A stretch of DNA of 64,000 nucleotides, taken from assembly GCA_020740775.1 (NCBI GenBank), contig JAHEWK010000001.1, forward strand, positions 1 to 64,000, written 5' to 3'. The notes below the pieces were generated by a model. That model did not search any database and was not told the origin of the DNA. It was given only the letters and a program-made list of their open reading frames with translations. The stretch is from Ilyonectria destructans. Its lineage: Eukaryota > Ascomycota > Sordariomycetes > Hypocreales > Nectriaceae. Position 1 is the first letter of the stretch; the number at the start of each line of letters is the position of its first letter. Below are positions 1 through 10,380 of the stretch, piece after piece. Both the position numbers and the translations under genes were made by a program.

Positions 1-106
1 TATATTAGAGAGGAAAGAGAGAATACGGGCAGGCTGTGGCCTGCCTATGCCCCCTAGTGGCATATCCACCCACAACCGGGTCCAGCACTCCAGAACTCCC
101 GTCACA
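1..106. repeat. Truncated solo-LTR fragment, same family as 10967-11161
   Basis: This stretch shares a series of words with 10967-11161: the purine-rich GAGAGGAAAGAGAGAA block, CTGTGGCCTGCC, GTCCAGCACTCC, and the terminal CCCGTCACA. The right end is therefore an LTR terminus; the left end is cut off by the window edge. No internal retrotransposon sequence follows, so it is a solo or truncated LTR. Confidence 0.6.
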
Positions 107-679
107 TAGGATTTAAAGTAGCCAGCTTGCTTATCCGGCCAGCTCGCTTATAAAGTATATTACGGTATTTATTATTTACCGTAAAGACAACTTAGGTATC
201 TAATCGGAAAGGAAAGCTGCTATAGAGCTATCCCCTTCTTGATTATTTCTGAGCTAAGACTTTCCTTATATTAGCGACCAACTTGTCAAACCTCATTCGA
301 TTCAATATTCCAAACCACAATAACTTATTCCACAGAATAGAGAAAAGTATAGGACTATATTCATTGAGTCGCGTTTCTCTTCCTCTATCATATTTATCGT
401 TTTCGTTTTGTTGCAAACAATTTTTGTCCTCTGAGCTCACCCGGGAACCCTAACCCCCATATTTCGATATGAATGCTGCGTTGGTTCTGTGAGGGGGCCT
501 GACGGGTCGACAACAGGGCTGCCCGTTGCAGCCCAGGCTACAACTTCATCTAACCAATGTATAAGCGTGGAGAGGGCGTATGATGGAGAATCATGTATGG
601 GTGATTCAAAGTGGAGAAAAAAAAGAGAAAAAGATGGCTGTTCATCAAAGTTCCCATAAACTACACTCCCACACCATGA
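107..679. other. Non-coding gap
   Basis: I see no supported gene here. The sequence is moderately AT-rich next to the LTR fragment, and the short open frames show no recognisable family. Confidence 0.4.
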
Positions 680-681
680 TT

Positions 682-2570
682 TTAACAGCCAGTTGCATCC
701 CTACAGCCCCAGGCCCCAGGCCCCTTGGACTGCAGATACTCAATCATTGCCGAATTGGGCAAGTCAATCCAAGCGTTGGACCCCGCGGCTCCCATCTGCA
801 GGCACTCAGACTTGGCCGATCTGAACATGGTTTCGCCCGGCGCAACCAACAGATATACGGGATCCGGTCTCGTACTTGGGTAGAGATACGTCATCCTCAT
901 CCGCTGGGGAGATTGCCAATCCCCCGATCCCATGTTGACAAACACTATGCGAGTGTCCCTCGGGGCGAAGTAGTAGGCCACCAGCTTCGTGGGGTCCTTC
1001 CAGATCCGGATCGTGGCAAAACCGCCGGGATCGAAGAAGATGGCCTCTGAAGAGACGAGCTTTGGCGTTCCCACAATCTGGGGGTCGGGAGAAACATTCC
1101 TCGGAGCATGTCTTCCACTTGGTCCGCGGGCATGGGCTGCCGCATAGTTGAGATGGACTGCTTGGCGTGACAGAGGGATAGCAATGGTAGTGCTCTACGT
1201 TCGCCTGCTGGCAATCGCTAGAACAGAAGTGCTTTATCTGGCAACCTATGCAGAGATGGAGTTTCTAATTCCTTCTCGCGGGACGTCATTCAAACACGAA
1301 CCTGAGCAAAGCCTCATTGTGCCTTCCCGCACGGGCAGCGGCGGGTTTCTCCAGTCCCCAGCTCCTTAACTCGGCTTGTAGCCGGTCCCTCCTGGCACTG
1401 AGCCGTGCAGCCGCTCGTATGTATGCCTGATATGCAGTGTTGGTTCTCTGGTGAATCGGCAAGTTAAGCGGACCAGTTGCTGGTAAGCCTCCTCTGCTTG
1501 GGGTAATTTCTGGAGATTCGCACGGCAAACAGCGAGGGCATACAGACATTCGATGGTCTCGCTGTCTGAGTCTCCAAAATGCGCCACCCTCCAGTCATAC
1601 GCCTTTCGGTAGAGGCCTTCTGCCTCAAAGTAAACAGCGGTATCGGGTTAGGAAATCTGCATAAGATCTGGATTGCCATCGATCCGGGGCCTATCATATC
1701 CTCTATATATCACAGATCGCGTCCCATACCTCGGCGGCCACCACATACCTTGGGTGAATTGCAGGAGATTGCGGACGGCGCAGTATGTCGTCTCATCGCC
1801 TGGCCCAAAGGAGTGGCGCATTCGTGGGATGGCTGACTCTAACAGCGCTCTCGCATAATAAGTCTTCTGAGTGACTTATATGTTGCGGCTAGGTTGTTCA
1901 GTGTCACTATTGTGGCTTGCGTATTTGGTTTCTGTAGATTCTCATATCCAGTATAGGATTGCTCTAGCAACAATCGGGCGGCATCGATATTGCCGAGCCT
2001 CTAACTGATATTGGCCAGCTCCTGTATCGTTATAAGTATATTCGCGTAGTTAGGGCCGTTGATCTTTATACGGCTAAGCAGGGATCGACGATAGAGATAT
2101 GCTGCCTCTTTAAACATCCCGTGCTCGTTAAGAGAACACCAAGGTTATAATCAGCTGGAAGTTGTTAATGGAATCTTTGCTGAACTGTTTGACAGAGAGT
2201 TCCAGAGCTCGGAGGTTATATTCGACTGCCACTTCGAACAGATTGAGTTTTTATACCAGCACTGCAATCTTAACGAGGATGACAAACCTCTGCTGTTCGT
2301 TAGCATTGCAGTCGAAGTTAATAAGCACTCCAAGCGCCTTAATCTAGGAATTCATGGCCTGGTGGAGTTCCCCTCTTTCTTCCAGCCCGTCGGCGGCTTC
2401 GAGGTGAGTTCGCATCGCCTCGTGATCCTTCAAGCGGCCGCCTAGATGTCGGGCGAATCCTTCTCCCAGCCAATTGCTTCCGGCCAGCAAAGTCGACGAT
2501 TAGCATATAACCTGGCTTCCCATGCGCTATGATCGGTATACCTGGCTCTGGCCCAGGCGTCGGCATATCC
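682..2570 (-). pseudogene. Decayed TPR-repeat protein with a MYND-like zinc-finger remnant
   Basis: Read leftwards, the minus strand shows tetratricopeptide-like segments in changing frames. The clearest are about 1850-1370: a segment with SFGPGDETTYCAVRNL and one with FGDSDSETIECLYALAVC followed by LPQAEEAYQQLVRL, typical of kinesin-light-chain-like TPRs. An in-frame stop lies between them. Around 1260-1170 a block reads HLCIGCQIKHFCSSDCQQ followed by an H-x3-C, which matches the second half of a MYND finger; the first cysteine pair is not visible in frame. A downstream open segment (1074-682) would be the C-terminal region and is not recognised. Stops and frame changes throughout mean no intact product. 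TPR is fairly certain; MYND is an inference from the Cys/His spacing. Confidence 0.5.
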
Positions 2571-3480
2571 AGGCTTTGCTGACTACTTGTCCGTCTGGCC
2601 CAATATGCACGTACTGAGTTAGCGGTCTCTGGTAATAACCGTTAGGTGCAACGTCTGACCAGCGTGAGTCTACGATAATATAGAGTATGAGTGTAATCTT
2701 ACTTTGCTCGATATCCTCGGTACTTATAAAGCTTATGCCGCCTACTTCTCTGTATTTGGGTAATATTTGGTTTTTTAAGTGATACAGAAAAGGAGAGGTA
2801 GGCCCTAAGCCGTTACACCAAAAGGTCTACCTGTGCCTCGGTTACGAGTTACACAGGATATTAGGGTCTTTAAGGCACTGACGCACGCATCATTAAGATA
2901 CCCATTAGTCCTGCTTAGCTCTTATCAGCTTGCAGTAGGGATATCTATACTGCCCTTATCAGCTGGAGAGGGGAAGGATATATTTTGTATATTGCTGGCG
3001 AGGCTTGGAGTTTCGTCTTGGATATTCTTTGGCTCTGCAAATTGTAAGCAGTTATACAATCTGTATGGATATCTCTTTAGGGGTGCCACCCTTTAATTCC
3101 CCAGTCTTATAGTTCTTATTGTTAATACTAAGTCTGTCTATCCTCTGCCGATAGTCTATATTATTATACCAATTGTAGTGATTATCCAACTTATAGCTGA
3201 AAGCCGGTAAGTATTTGGTTTTTTTTAGCTCTACTCAATATCATCAGATAGATCAAAGCCATACAGTATTCTCAAACAGTAGAGATAAACAGTAAGTGCT
3301 ACACCCAGCACCAGAAGAAACAGTAGCTGAACAATAAGGTTGTTACACACTAATCTCTGCCTGAAGCTTCAATTCAACCCTTCTAACTTCAACCCTGCTA
3401 TCTCCAGTCAATAACCCTACTATCTGCAGTTAACGACCTGAAGATAGAACCTCATTCCGTATAATAAGATATAAGAGAGA
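2571..3480. other. AT-rich gap without supported gene
   Basis: No family is recognisable. A short word (GTATTTGGTTTTTT) occurs near 2756 and again near 3211, which suggests old repeat sequence. The open frame at 2833-3096 has no recognisable features and I do not call it. Confidence 0.35.
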
Positions 3481-3488
3481 CTGATATC

Positions 3489-4025
3489 TCCCGTCGTCAA
3501 GAGACCAACTTCCCTTCCAATAATTATCCAATCTTATTAACTCTCATCACAACGACTACCATCATCCGTAAAGCTCTATTCAAGGACGACCCTACATATC
3601 AGGGATATACAACCAGATACCGGCACGATATTGAATATCTCTATAATCCGAAAGACAATAGGAAAAGAGGCAAATTCAAAGCCTATAGAAAATTCCTTAA
3701 AGAATATAGGCTTTTCAGCCACTCGCCTCACCATCCAGAACGCCTGGATACAAGCCAACGGATCGCATTGGCTACTTTCGGATGCGACCTATTTCTTGAC
3801 GATAGGGATAGAGTCGACTCGCAAGGAAACAGAGTCGTCGGTATCGACCTTGGCTACATCCGGATAGAGAAGGCCGCGCTGCTGAAGTTGGCTAAAGACT
3901 TCCGAGACGGCAACAAAGATAGAAGGGGCCGGAGGTTCATCGAGGAAATTGGCGGTAAGGCGTACGAGCCCTGGTTCCAGGAGCTGTTGGGTTGCGTTGA
4001 GCTGGTACGGATGCTAGCCAGCTAG
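3489..4025 (+). other. Unrecognised open reading frame, no clear start
   Basis: One frame stays open from about 3489 to the TAG at 4023-4025, about 178 codons, without an early ATG (the first useful Met is near 3768). The product is charged and soluble-looking: a basic middle (KDNRKRGKFKAYRKFLKEY) followed by an acidic/basic C-terminal half with no membrane segment. I recognise no domain. The flanks are AT-rich repeat-like sequence, so this could be a fragment of a mobile-element protein or a gene that lost its 5' end. Confidence 0.3.
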
Positions 4026-4712
4026 GGCGCTGGAGAGGGCGGATTCGGATGACTTAGATCTTGGGGCGTTAGGTCGGGTCGTGGGATTTGCAGGTTTAGA
4101 CATCAAGGTTAGAACGGGTCGAAAAAGTTAGATAGGATTCCGGCAGAAGAAGAAAAAAGCAGCTTGAAACCCAAACTTGGGCCTTGGCAACTGTGACGTG
4201 CACAACGAAAATGCAGTAATTCAAATATTAGGTTCCCTCATCGAGGGAAGCCGGTAAATATAATACTATAATATAAAAAGGTGTTCCTACTTAGTGCTGA
4301 ATATCTTTTAATAATAGAGATATCTTAACGGCGAAACTAGATCTGGTTCCAAATTAGCTATAAGCTCCACCCAGAAGCAGTTATCCCGACTGGCACTAAT
4401 AAGTCTTCTGATAGTTCTCTATTTCTAGCTCAGTTGGAAATATAGAAGAATACTTCCGATACTGAAACCACAAAGAAGCTTTAATACTATCTAAAGGGTA
4501 AATTTCTTTCTCCACTCTATACCCATACAGCTGGGATCTATAAATATAATATCAGATATATATTATTATACCATCTTGCCTCTACAAGATATAAACGGGG
4601 TTATAAAAATATAATACAAACCTATTAACAATTAAGCAATAACTTACAACATCTGCCCCACAACAGTATTTCGACAAATAATACTCATCACACTCCTTCC
4701 TATATCCTTATA
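4026..4712. other. AT-rich gap
   Basis: Many short TATAATA-type words and no supported coding sequence. It probably holds repeat remains downstream of the small zinc-finger gene. Confidence 0.35.
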
Positions 4713-5198
4713 TTAGCAAGAATTCTCATCACTGGCGGCGGATGGGTCTGACCTGGTCCAAAACTTGAAGCTGCAGTCCTTGCATGCGAAATCGGCGACC
4801 CCAGGCCAGGGTGCTTCTACGCCATCTCCATCATAAGGCGGGAAGCTTTCTGTGATAGAGTGCATGCGTTTGTCAAGTCCATCGAGAGCGCTTTGGTGGC
4901 TCGGAAGTGTCTCTTCGTTCAGTCTGACAGATGAGCCAGCATTGGGCGGTACGGGGCTGCCAGCGTTTTGCTTCTGCGCCCTTGGTTCCTCTGAAGGCAG
5001 AACATGATCCTTTGCCTCGTATCTGGCACCATAGGTTCTCCCCGTCGGGCGTTTGAGCCGAGTTTGAATTTCGGCATGCTCCCGGCAGTGGGCGTCGAAG
5101 GTGTCCCTATAATTTCATCAGAGCGATTTGTTCAGGTACACAGTGATTTCGACTTACTTTGAGAAGCTCCTCTTACAATGTACGCACTCCATTGTCAT
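4713..5198 (-). CDS. Small C2H2 zinc-finger protein, paralogue of the gene at 5638
   Basis: Two exons on the minus strand. Exon 1 (5198-5158) begins MTMECVHCKRSFSK; a 51-nt GT..AG intron occupies 5157-5107; exon 2 runs to the TAA at 4715-4713. Splicing joins a Cys-x2-Cys knuckle to an H-x3-H pair (DAHCREH), forming one C2H2 finger with the intron inside it in phase 2. After the finger comes a conserved-looking tract ending in GRTYGARYE, a Pro/Ser/Glu-rich linker, and near the C-terminus a second Cys-x2-Cys (FACKDCSFKF) that ends before any His pair, so the last finger is incomplete or degenerate. About 144 residues. The divergent neighbour at 5638-5904 has the same layout. Function is unknown; nucleic-acid or protein binding is only inferred from the finger. 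Confidence 0.6.
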
Positions 5199-5637
5199 AC
5201 CCGTAATGACAAACTGAGCTGACGATAGTACGATAGAGTACTGTTACAATGCGGAGTCGTGTGTTTTTGGACGGCGAGGGATTTCTACCCGTGGATGCCT
5301 AAAAAGGGCCCCAATAGCTAATCGCGAGGGGATTTTAAGCATCGGCACCCTCCAGGGGGCTGGGCTGCTGCGCCCTCCAGGAGGCCGTGCTGCTGCACCT
5401 TCTAGGGGGCGAATCTTGAGGGTGTACGGCAAGGTTCCGATCAACCAGATCTGTACACCGAACCCTTCGGTGTATTTAGGAGAACCGTGCACGCGTGCAC
5501 GTCCCGTTTGCGCAACTTGCGACCTATTATCCACTACACAGAGGCCTCTGGTGTAGATGGTCGGAACCTTGTGTATGGTCCTCCAACATCAATCCGTCCA
5601 TGTTAATGAGGCTTATAACTCTCTTCAATTATTCAAA

Positions 5638-5904
5638 ATGCGTTGCCACCACTGCCCAGGTCGAGTCTTCGAGAGCGAGTGAGTAGCTTGGCCACTCTTC
5701 AGATGAGATCCAAAGTTGAACCTCACGTCTAGAGAAGAGCTTCAAGCCCACGCCGCCAATCATGTCCGCATCCAGCAAAACCTTAGAAGACGCGGCCGAA
5801 CCTACGGCACCAGGATGGAAGACGGGAATACCGCGACGATTTCGCCGTCAGATTCGGATAGTCAGCCTCCAATATTGCCTCTTTCCAATATTCCTATCGC
5901 GTGA
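5638..5904 (+). CDS. Small C2H2 zinc-finger protein, paralogue of the gene at 4713
   Basis: Exon 1 (5638-5678) encodes MRCHHCPGRVFESE. A 54-nt intron (GTGAGT..CTAG, 5679-5732) interrupts the finger in phase 2, and exon 2 (5733-5904) supplies the H-x3-H (QAHAANH), a basic stretch, GRTYGTRME, and a Ser/Pro-rich tail ending at TGA. About 70 residues. The finger spacing is C-x2-C-x13-H-x3-H. Intron position and phase, and the GRTYG.R.E block after the finger, match the minus-strand gene starting at 5198, so the two are head-to-head duplicates about 440 bp apart. This copy lacks the second Cys pair and the long linker. No known family was recognised beyond the C2H2 finger. Confidence 0.55.
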
Positions 5905-5961
5905 GCCAACACCCCCTCAAACATACACCAGACAGGCTCGGTGAAGCATGGTAGGGTGGAC

Positions 5962-6952
5962 ATGGAATTTCACTGCTCGCTAGCGGAACTTATGAAACGC
6001 GATAATTCTTATCTATTCTTTCGTCAGTTTTCTTCGCTGAATGTCCAGAACTTGCTGTGGATGCAGTCCGAATTGGCTGAGTTGGAAAACGTCCTGGCTG
6101 ATATGAGAGGTGTCGACACGGTAAACAAAATCGCGGCCAAGGAAGAGGCAACTGAGCTCAGGCTCCTAATCAGAGAAAAGCTTCAAGTGTACAGTGCGTC
6201 CTGCGACCCTTGACGTACATGTATGTGACATGAGCAGCTGACCCTTCCTTATTAGACGATACATTGCTACGATACTCTCAGGTATCCAATCTGGACAAGC
6301 CTGACGAGACGTCTGTATCGGATGTCCGCCGATGGATTGCCGATGCTGCGAATAGCACTACCCATTTGCCTACACTTGCCCAGACGCTTAGCTCTGATAA
6401 CGGCGACCATGCCGCGCTCGCACCCAGACAGATGCAAATGACGTGGGCCTGGAAGCTGACAGAGGGTGTGTTATGGCGACTTCTCGCCAAAGTAAGCGCA
6501 TTTTGTTACTCCGGTGCCTTCAAGTTTCCTATCCTACAGCTAATCATTCGTTGACTCTATGCAGCGAGCACCAGGAGGCAGTGTCAAACTTTTCCCAAGC
6601 GGCGGCAAGCTCCACGTCTGGGACGACCGCATGGTCCGCCTCGCCATGCATGGTGTTTTGACACTCATCCTGTCACTAACTCTACTCGTCCCTCTGCTCA
6701 TCCTGGCATTCGTTGTGGACCGGCGTTTGATCGTTGCCGTAACAGCGTCATGTAGTATTTTGTTGGCCATTATTTTGGCAACGTTGACGCAGTGTCGGGA
6801 ACACGAGATTATCGTGGCGGTTTCGGAACACGAGATTATCGTGGCGGTTTCGGCGTGAGTAGACCCTGTAGGAGAGACCTTTCTTTGTTGGCTGACGTCT
6901 TTGGCGCAATTATAGATACGCGGCTGTGCTGATGGTATATACGCAAGCCTAG
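5962..6952 (+). CDS. DUF6594-domain membrane protein
   Basis: Four exons: 5962-6193, 6256-6491, 6565-6854 and 6916-6952, with consistent GT..AG introns of 62, 73 and 61 nt. The first exon carries the family hallmark (FRQFSSLNVQNLLWMQSELAEL), the second the YNDTLLRYSQVSNL helix region. The third has two hydrophobic C-terminal segments (from LTLILSLTLLVPLLILAF and LIVAVTASCSILLAIILA), and the spliced last exon completes SAYAAVLMVY, equivalent to the EIFAATAAYAAVLVVF ending usual in the family. The start is the ATG at 5962. About 264 residues, a usual length. Odd: a perfect 27-bp tandem duplication at 6799-6852 duplicates nine residues just before the last splice junction. The molecular function of DUF6594 is not known; these proteins are fungal and membrane-anchored by the C-terminus. 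Confidence 0.8.
6799..6852 (+). repeat. 27-bp perfect tandem duplication inside DUF6594 exon 3
   Basis: Units 6799-6825 and 6826-6852 are identical over 27 bp and keep the frame, giving the residues EHEIIVAVS twice in a row. The second unit leads directly to the splice donor at 6855. Confidence 0.9.
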
Positions 6953-7966
6953 GGGCAACTGATGAATTTTTGGTCTTATATTCTCCTGTAACGTACATGA
7001 TAACACAAGAACATGTCAGATAGTTGTCGCGATGTCTGGAGAAGAGTATAGTGATTGATTTTAATTGATCAGATGGTTTGTTATGGTTTGATGTTCTATA
7101 TTAACAGTCGGGGAAAGTGATTCACTGCTTGTCTGATTCGCTCGCTCGCTTATCACGTACGTAAGCCCTGTCCATCATTTTCTCGCTGGGGTCCCACAGA
7201 GAACGCGACACTTGGTAAGACCCAACAGCGCTGGCATCGGCATTCGTGCATCCTGAATGCCGGGACGCTACTTGTGAAAGGATGTTGCCGCATGTTCATG
7301 TCAAATCTCAGACTTCCAACTTTGGGAATCGGTGCCAGGGATTGGAGATGCCAGACACAACCGTAGGGCCGCCATTCGGCAGGCATCAATCAAACACCCC
7401 CAAGATACCCAAGTCACACTCAGCTGTTCAGGCCACTAAGTACAGGCCAGATCGGTAATTGGTGGGGTGAAGCCCGGTACCGATCGGGGAGGATCAGTCA
7501 CCAAGCGCCCAGCAATTATCACCACTTGTCGGTACCAGACCCCAGCCCAATAATTTCGCCCGAACCTTGTATGCCAGCGAAGTAGCGACAGCTAAGCCCC
7601 CGGTGCCCCCAGATGAGGCAGATAGATGGATGGCCACCAAGGCGTCATAGGATATCGTCAATCCGCTTAAGCGGGGTACTGGTACTTGCCATGCATGACC
7701 TCTGGTGGTGAATAGTAATGGCCAAACAGCACTGACCAGGCTGGCTCCGGGCACTCGATCGGCGCGGTATCCGGTCAATAGCTTCGGTCGCACCAAGACA
7801 AGACAGGCAAGCCAGTCTCCGACAGACTGCCTCTTGGAGCGGTTGCCCAACCGCTCGGGCCTCCCTCAAACGTAGCACGGCCGATCAGGCCCCGAGCAAC
7901 CCACCATAATCCACTCAGCCCGACCAAGGCACAGGCAGTCTGGATGGCAAATTGCATGGCTGTTTT
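6953..7966. other. Intergenic region without supported gene
   Basis: Several open frames on both strands overlap here (for example minus 7850-7494), but their composition is low-complexity and none resembles a family or shows credible splice structure. Confidence 0.4.
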
Positions 7967-7967
7967 G

Positions 7968-8154
7968 GAAACGGGGCCCGTTTCTACGCATAATACTTGA
8001 GTAGGATGGCACAGGCCACCGCGTTAGGAACGGGGCCCGTTTCGCGTTTTTGGAAACACGACCAGTCTAGGAACGGGGCCCGTTCCAACTCGCGGGAACC
8101 ATGTAGGATTTTTAGAACCATGATTGGTCTAAAACCTGGAACGGGCCCCGTTCC
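7968..8154. repeat. Four copies of a G/C palindromic motif
   Basis: Near-palindromes with core AACGGGGCCCGTT occur at 7968-7984, 8027-8043, 8070-8086 and 8138-8154. The third and fourth are exact reverse complements of each other (GGAACGGGGCCCGTTCC). Spacing between starts is 59, 43 and 68 bp, with other shared words between copies (GGAAACACGACCAGTCT and AGAACCATGATTGGTCT). They lie upstream of a trinucleotide repeat and a minisatellite. Confidence 0.85.
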
Positions 8155-8169
8155 CAACTTTAATCATAG

Positions 8170-8193
8170 AGTAGTAGTAGTAGTAGTAGTAGA
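8170..8193. repeat. (GTA)n microsatellite
   Basis: About eight consecutive GTA units lie immediately 3' of the palindrome cluster. Confidence 0.9.
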
Positions 8194-8230
8194 GTTGGAG
8201 GGGAATGTAAATAGACAGAGGAAGGAAGAC

Positions 8231-8386
8231 GCGAAGTGTGCACGGATGGAAAAGGGGTAATTAGATGAGTTATGGAAAAGACGCGACATGTGCACAGACG
8301 GAAAAGTGGTAATTAAATGAGTTATGGAAAAGATGCGATGCATGCACGGGCCAGAAAGGTGGTAATTCAACGAGATATGATACATA
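8231..8386. repeat. 52-bp minisatellite, three copies
   Basis: Units start at 8231, 8283 and 8335, exactly 52 bp apart. Shared words are GTGCAC, GGAAAAG.GGTAATTA and GAGTTATGGAAAAGA; the third copy is the most diverged. Confidence 0.85.
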
Positions 8387-8452
8387 CTGCCTACAGTAGT
8401 AGCGCGGTTTTCCCCAGTATGGGAGTTCAACTCAACTTGTCTTAAAGTTGAT

Positions 8453-9469
8453 TTACAATTTTGGGGTAGGAATTGCCGGAGTAGGAGTCGGTGGACTCGT
8501 CTGCTGCAAGGTAATATCGGTCGTCACCACCTGGCCAGTAACCATGTACGTCGCCGCATCCTTCAATATATCCCCCGCCAACGTCTCAATCGAAATAAAA
8601 TCATCCCATGTATCTTGGTTATGCCTCGCCTTGCCAATCGTCCCGCTCGGATCAATACCCGAAATCCTCACTACAACCGCATACTCGCTCACGACAGTAG
8701 ACTTAGACTGCGCCACAGAATAATGAATCTTTTCCCCTGGTGCCAGGACACGAGACACGGTTTCGGTGACTGTCGTGGTGTCCGTTTGGGAGTTAGCGGC
8801 TGTGTTTGACATATCATAGCTATCCGAGACTTTGAACGTGAACCCCTCAAGCGCGAAAGTCGCCTCCGTGGTGAACTTAGCCGTCTTCGTAACCGCCAGA
8901 CTCACAGTCCTACTCTGAGTCTTTGCGTAATTAAACGAAAAGGCCGCTGGGGCTTTCCCCAGCGAATTATCCCAGTTCCCTTCTTGCACGATAGTGGGCG
9001 TGAGGTCGTTAGAGATGGAGGCGACTAGAGTGGGCGGGCCGGCCACGTGCGTGTACGTGCCTTTGCCCCGGTTCTCCAGGTGCGTGTTGAAGTTGTTCCA
9101 GTCGTTGGCGCGGTGCGAGCGCTCGACGCCGACGAAGTTGTTGATGGCAAAAGCGCGGTTCGTGTTGCCTTGGGCCCAGGCGTCGCCTTTATGCTATGGG
9201 AAATAGAGAGTAAGCCTTTTGACTTGGCAGGATATTTCCAGAGCACCACGGGGAGGATAAAGAGTGATAATTGCGAGTTTGAAAGCATTTTATAAGTTTA
9301 GGAGGTAGAAGATAGAGCAAGGGGAGGTATGGGTGCGAATTGGGTGCGGTAAATGAATAAAATGGTTTGGACTTACGTCGTCAGTTTGTCTGAGCCATTC
9401 GTCGAGGTTCCAACCAGTGAGTTCGAGCTCTTGAGTAGTAGTCAGGTGGCCATCAGTTGGGTTGTACAT
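8453..9469 (-). CDS. ETX/MTX2 (aerolysin-fold) pore-forming-protein-like gene
   Basis: Two exons on the minus strand: 9469-9377 (31 codons) and 9193-8453, separated by a 183-nt GT..AG intron; the phase-0 junction keeps the frame. About 278 residues, no signal peptide, no long hydrophobic segment. The middle and C-terminal part is rich in alternating Ser/Thr and hydrophobic residues (for example the strands around RTVSLAVTKTAKFTTEATFAL and TTTVTETVSRVLAPGEK), the beta-hairpin signature of the epsilon-toxin/Mtx2 branch of aerolysin-like proteins. The N-terminal ~80 residues, with a Trp-rich start, would be the variable binding part. It ends in a Pro/Thr-rich tail. In fungi such genes are sporadic; the role (defence, insecticidal, or none) is not shown by the sequence. 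No break was seen. Confidence 0.65.
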
Positions 9470-9855
9470 TGTTATTTGAAAGTGTGATGTTGGGAAAATG
9501 TAGAGAAGCGATAAGATCGAATCTTCAGGTGTTGGGATTGGTTTTTAGGGCTGTTTCTGGAGAGGGTTGAAGGGGAGATATGAAAATTAATAGAAGAATT
9601 ATCTCTTATATTTATAACGAACAGTGAACTGTTATTAAGTTTAGTACGGCTAAGGTATTTTCTTTTGTATGCACTGTGTTTCGGTAAGCACTATAGGAAC
9701 TCAAATAACAAGAGCGAGTCTGATAGCCTAATAGCCGCACGTCTTCAAGTGCCGAAACATGTGGCATAAGCGGAAATTCCCACTCCCCGTTCATCACATG
9801 TCAGCAACATCCGCTTGTAACGCAATATACCCACTAACTGCACCTGTGGCCTGAA
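9470..9855. other. Intergenic region between the ETX-like gene and the hypothetical ORF
   Basis: Probably the promoter side of the minus-strand ETX/MTX2-like gene. No recognisable motif beyond AT-rich stretches. Confidence 0.4.
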
Positions 9856-10380
9856 TTATGCAAATCTGAACAGCAGTTCGAGCTCGCAGTTCAAAGGCAG
9901 TCCAATAGAACCTGCAGCCTCATACGCTATCCTTGCAGATGTTGACGCCACGGGCAAACTAAAAACGTGAAGGCTTACTCCGTAGTGTTCCGTCAAACGC
10001 ACCATAGATGTCAAGGCGCCGCCGCAACCTTCCTCTATGCCACCTTCGCGGCAGCGTATGATTTCGACAGCGAAGGTGCAACTGCTTTGGGGTTGCTGCA
10101 GATTCGAGTTTAGGCAGCAGTGGGTCAATGCATTTGAGGCAACGTTAGTTGAGAAGAACTGCACGTTGCCGGTCTTGCCGGTCTTTTCCGCCTTGGCTGC
10201 TGACGGTATTTCTTGTGCGACCTTTTTTAAGGCACTCTTACCCTCCCGCACCAGAAAATGAGTCGCTAAGCGAAACAAACGCCTTCTGTCTTTACGATGT
10301 TCAAGATGTGCATCCTGATGGGATATTGGGTTGGGGAGGGTGACAGCTCTTAGTGGAGTAGAATCATTATTGTAGATCAC
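9856..10380 (-). CDS. Hypothetical protein, 174 residues
   Basis: A single uninterrupted frame from an ATG at 10380 to TGA or TAA at 9856. The N-terminal third is basic (EHRKDRRRLFRLATHFLVR), then a lysine-rich stretch and a Cys-containing middle, ending in a hydrophobic C-terminus (CELELLFRFA). I recognise no domain. It could be a genuine orphan gene downstream of nothing obvious, or a chance frame; there is no intron or paralogue to support it. Confidence 0.3.
   Translation of the reverse strand: MIYNNDSTPLRAVTLPNPISHQDAHLEHRKDRRRLFRLATHFLVREGKSALKKVAQEIPSAAKAEKTGKTGNVQFFSTNVASNALTHCCLNSNLQQPQSSCTFAVEIIRCREGGIEEGCGGALTSMVRLTEHYGVSLHVFSLPVASTSARIAYEAAGSIGLPLNCELELLFRFA

Noticed and set aside
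580..1050. Plus-strand 156-codon open frame
   Set aside because: It overlaps minus-strand frames that continue the TPR/MYND-like pseudogene and has no family features.
7494..7957. Minus-strand open frames of 60-118 codons
   Set aside because: Mutually overlapping, low-complexity and without recognisable domains, splice signals or homologous copies in the window.
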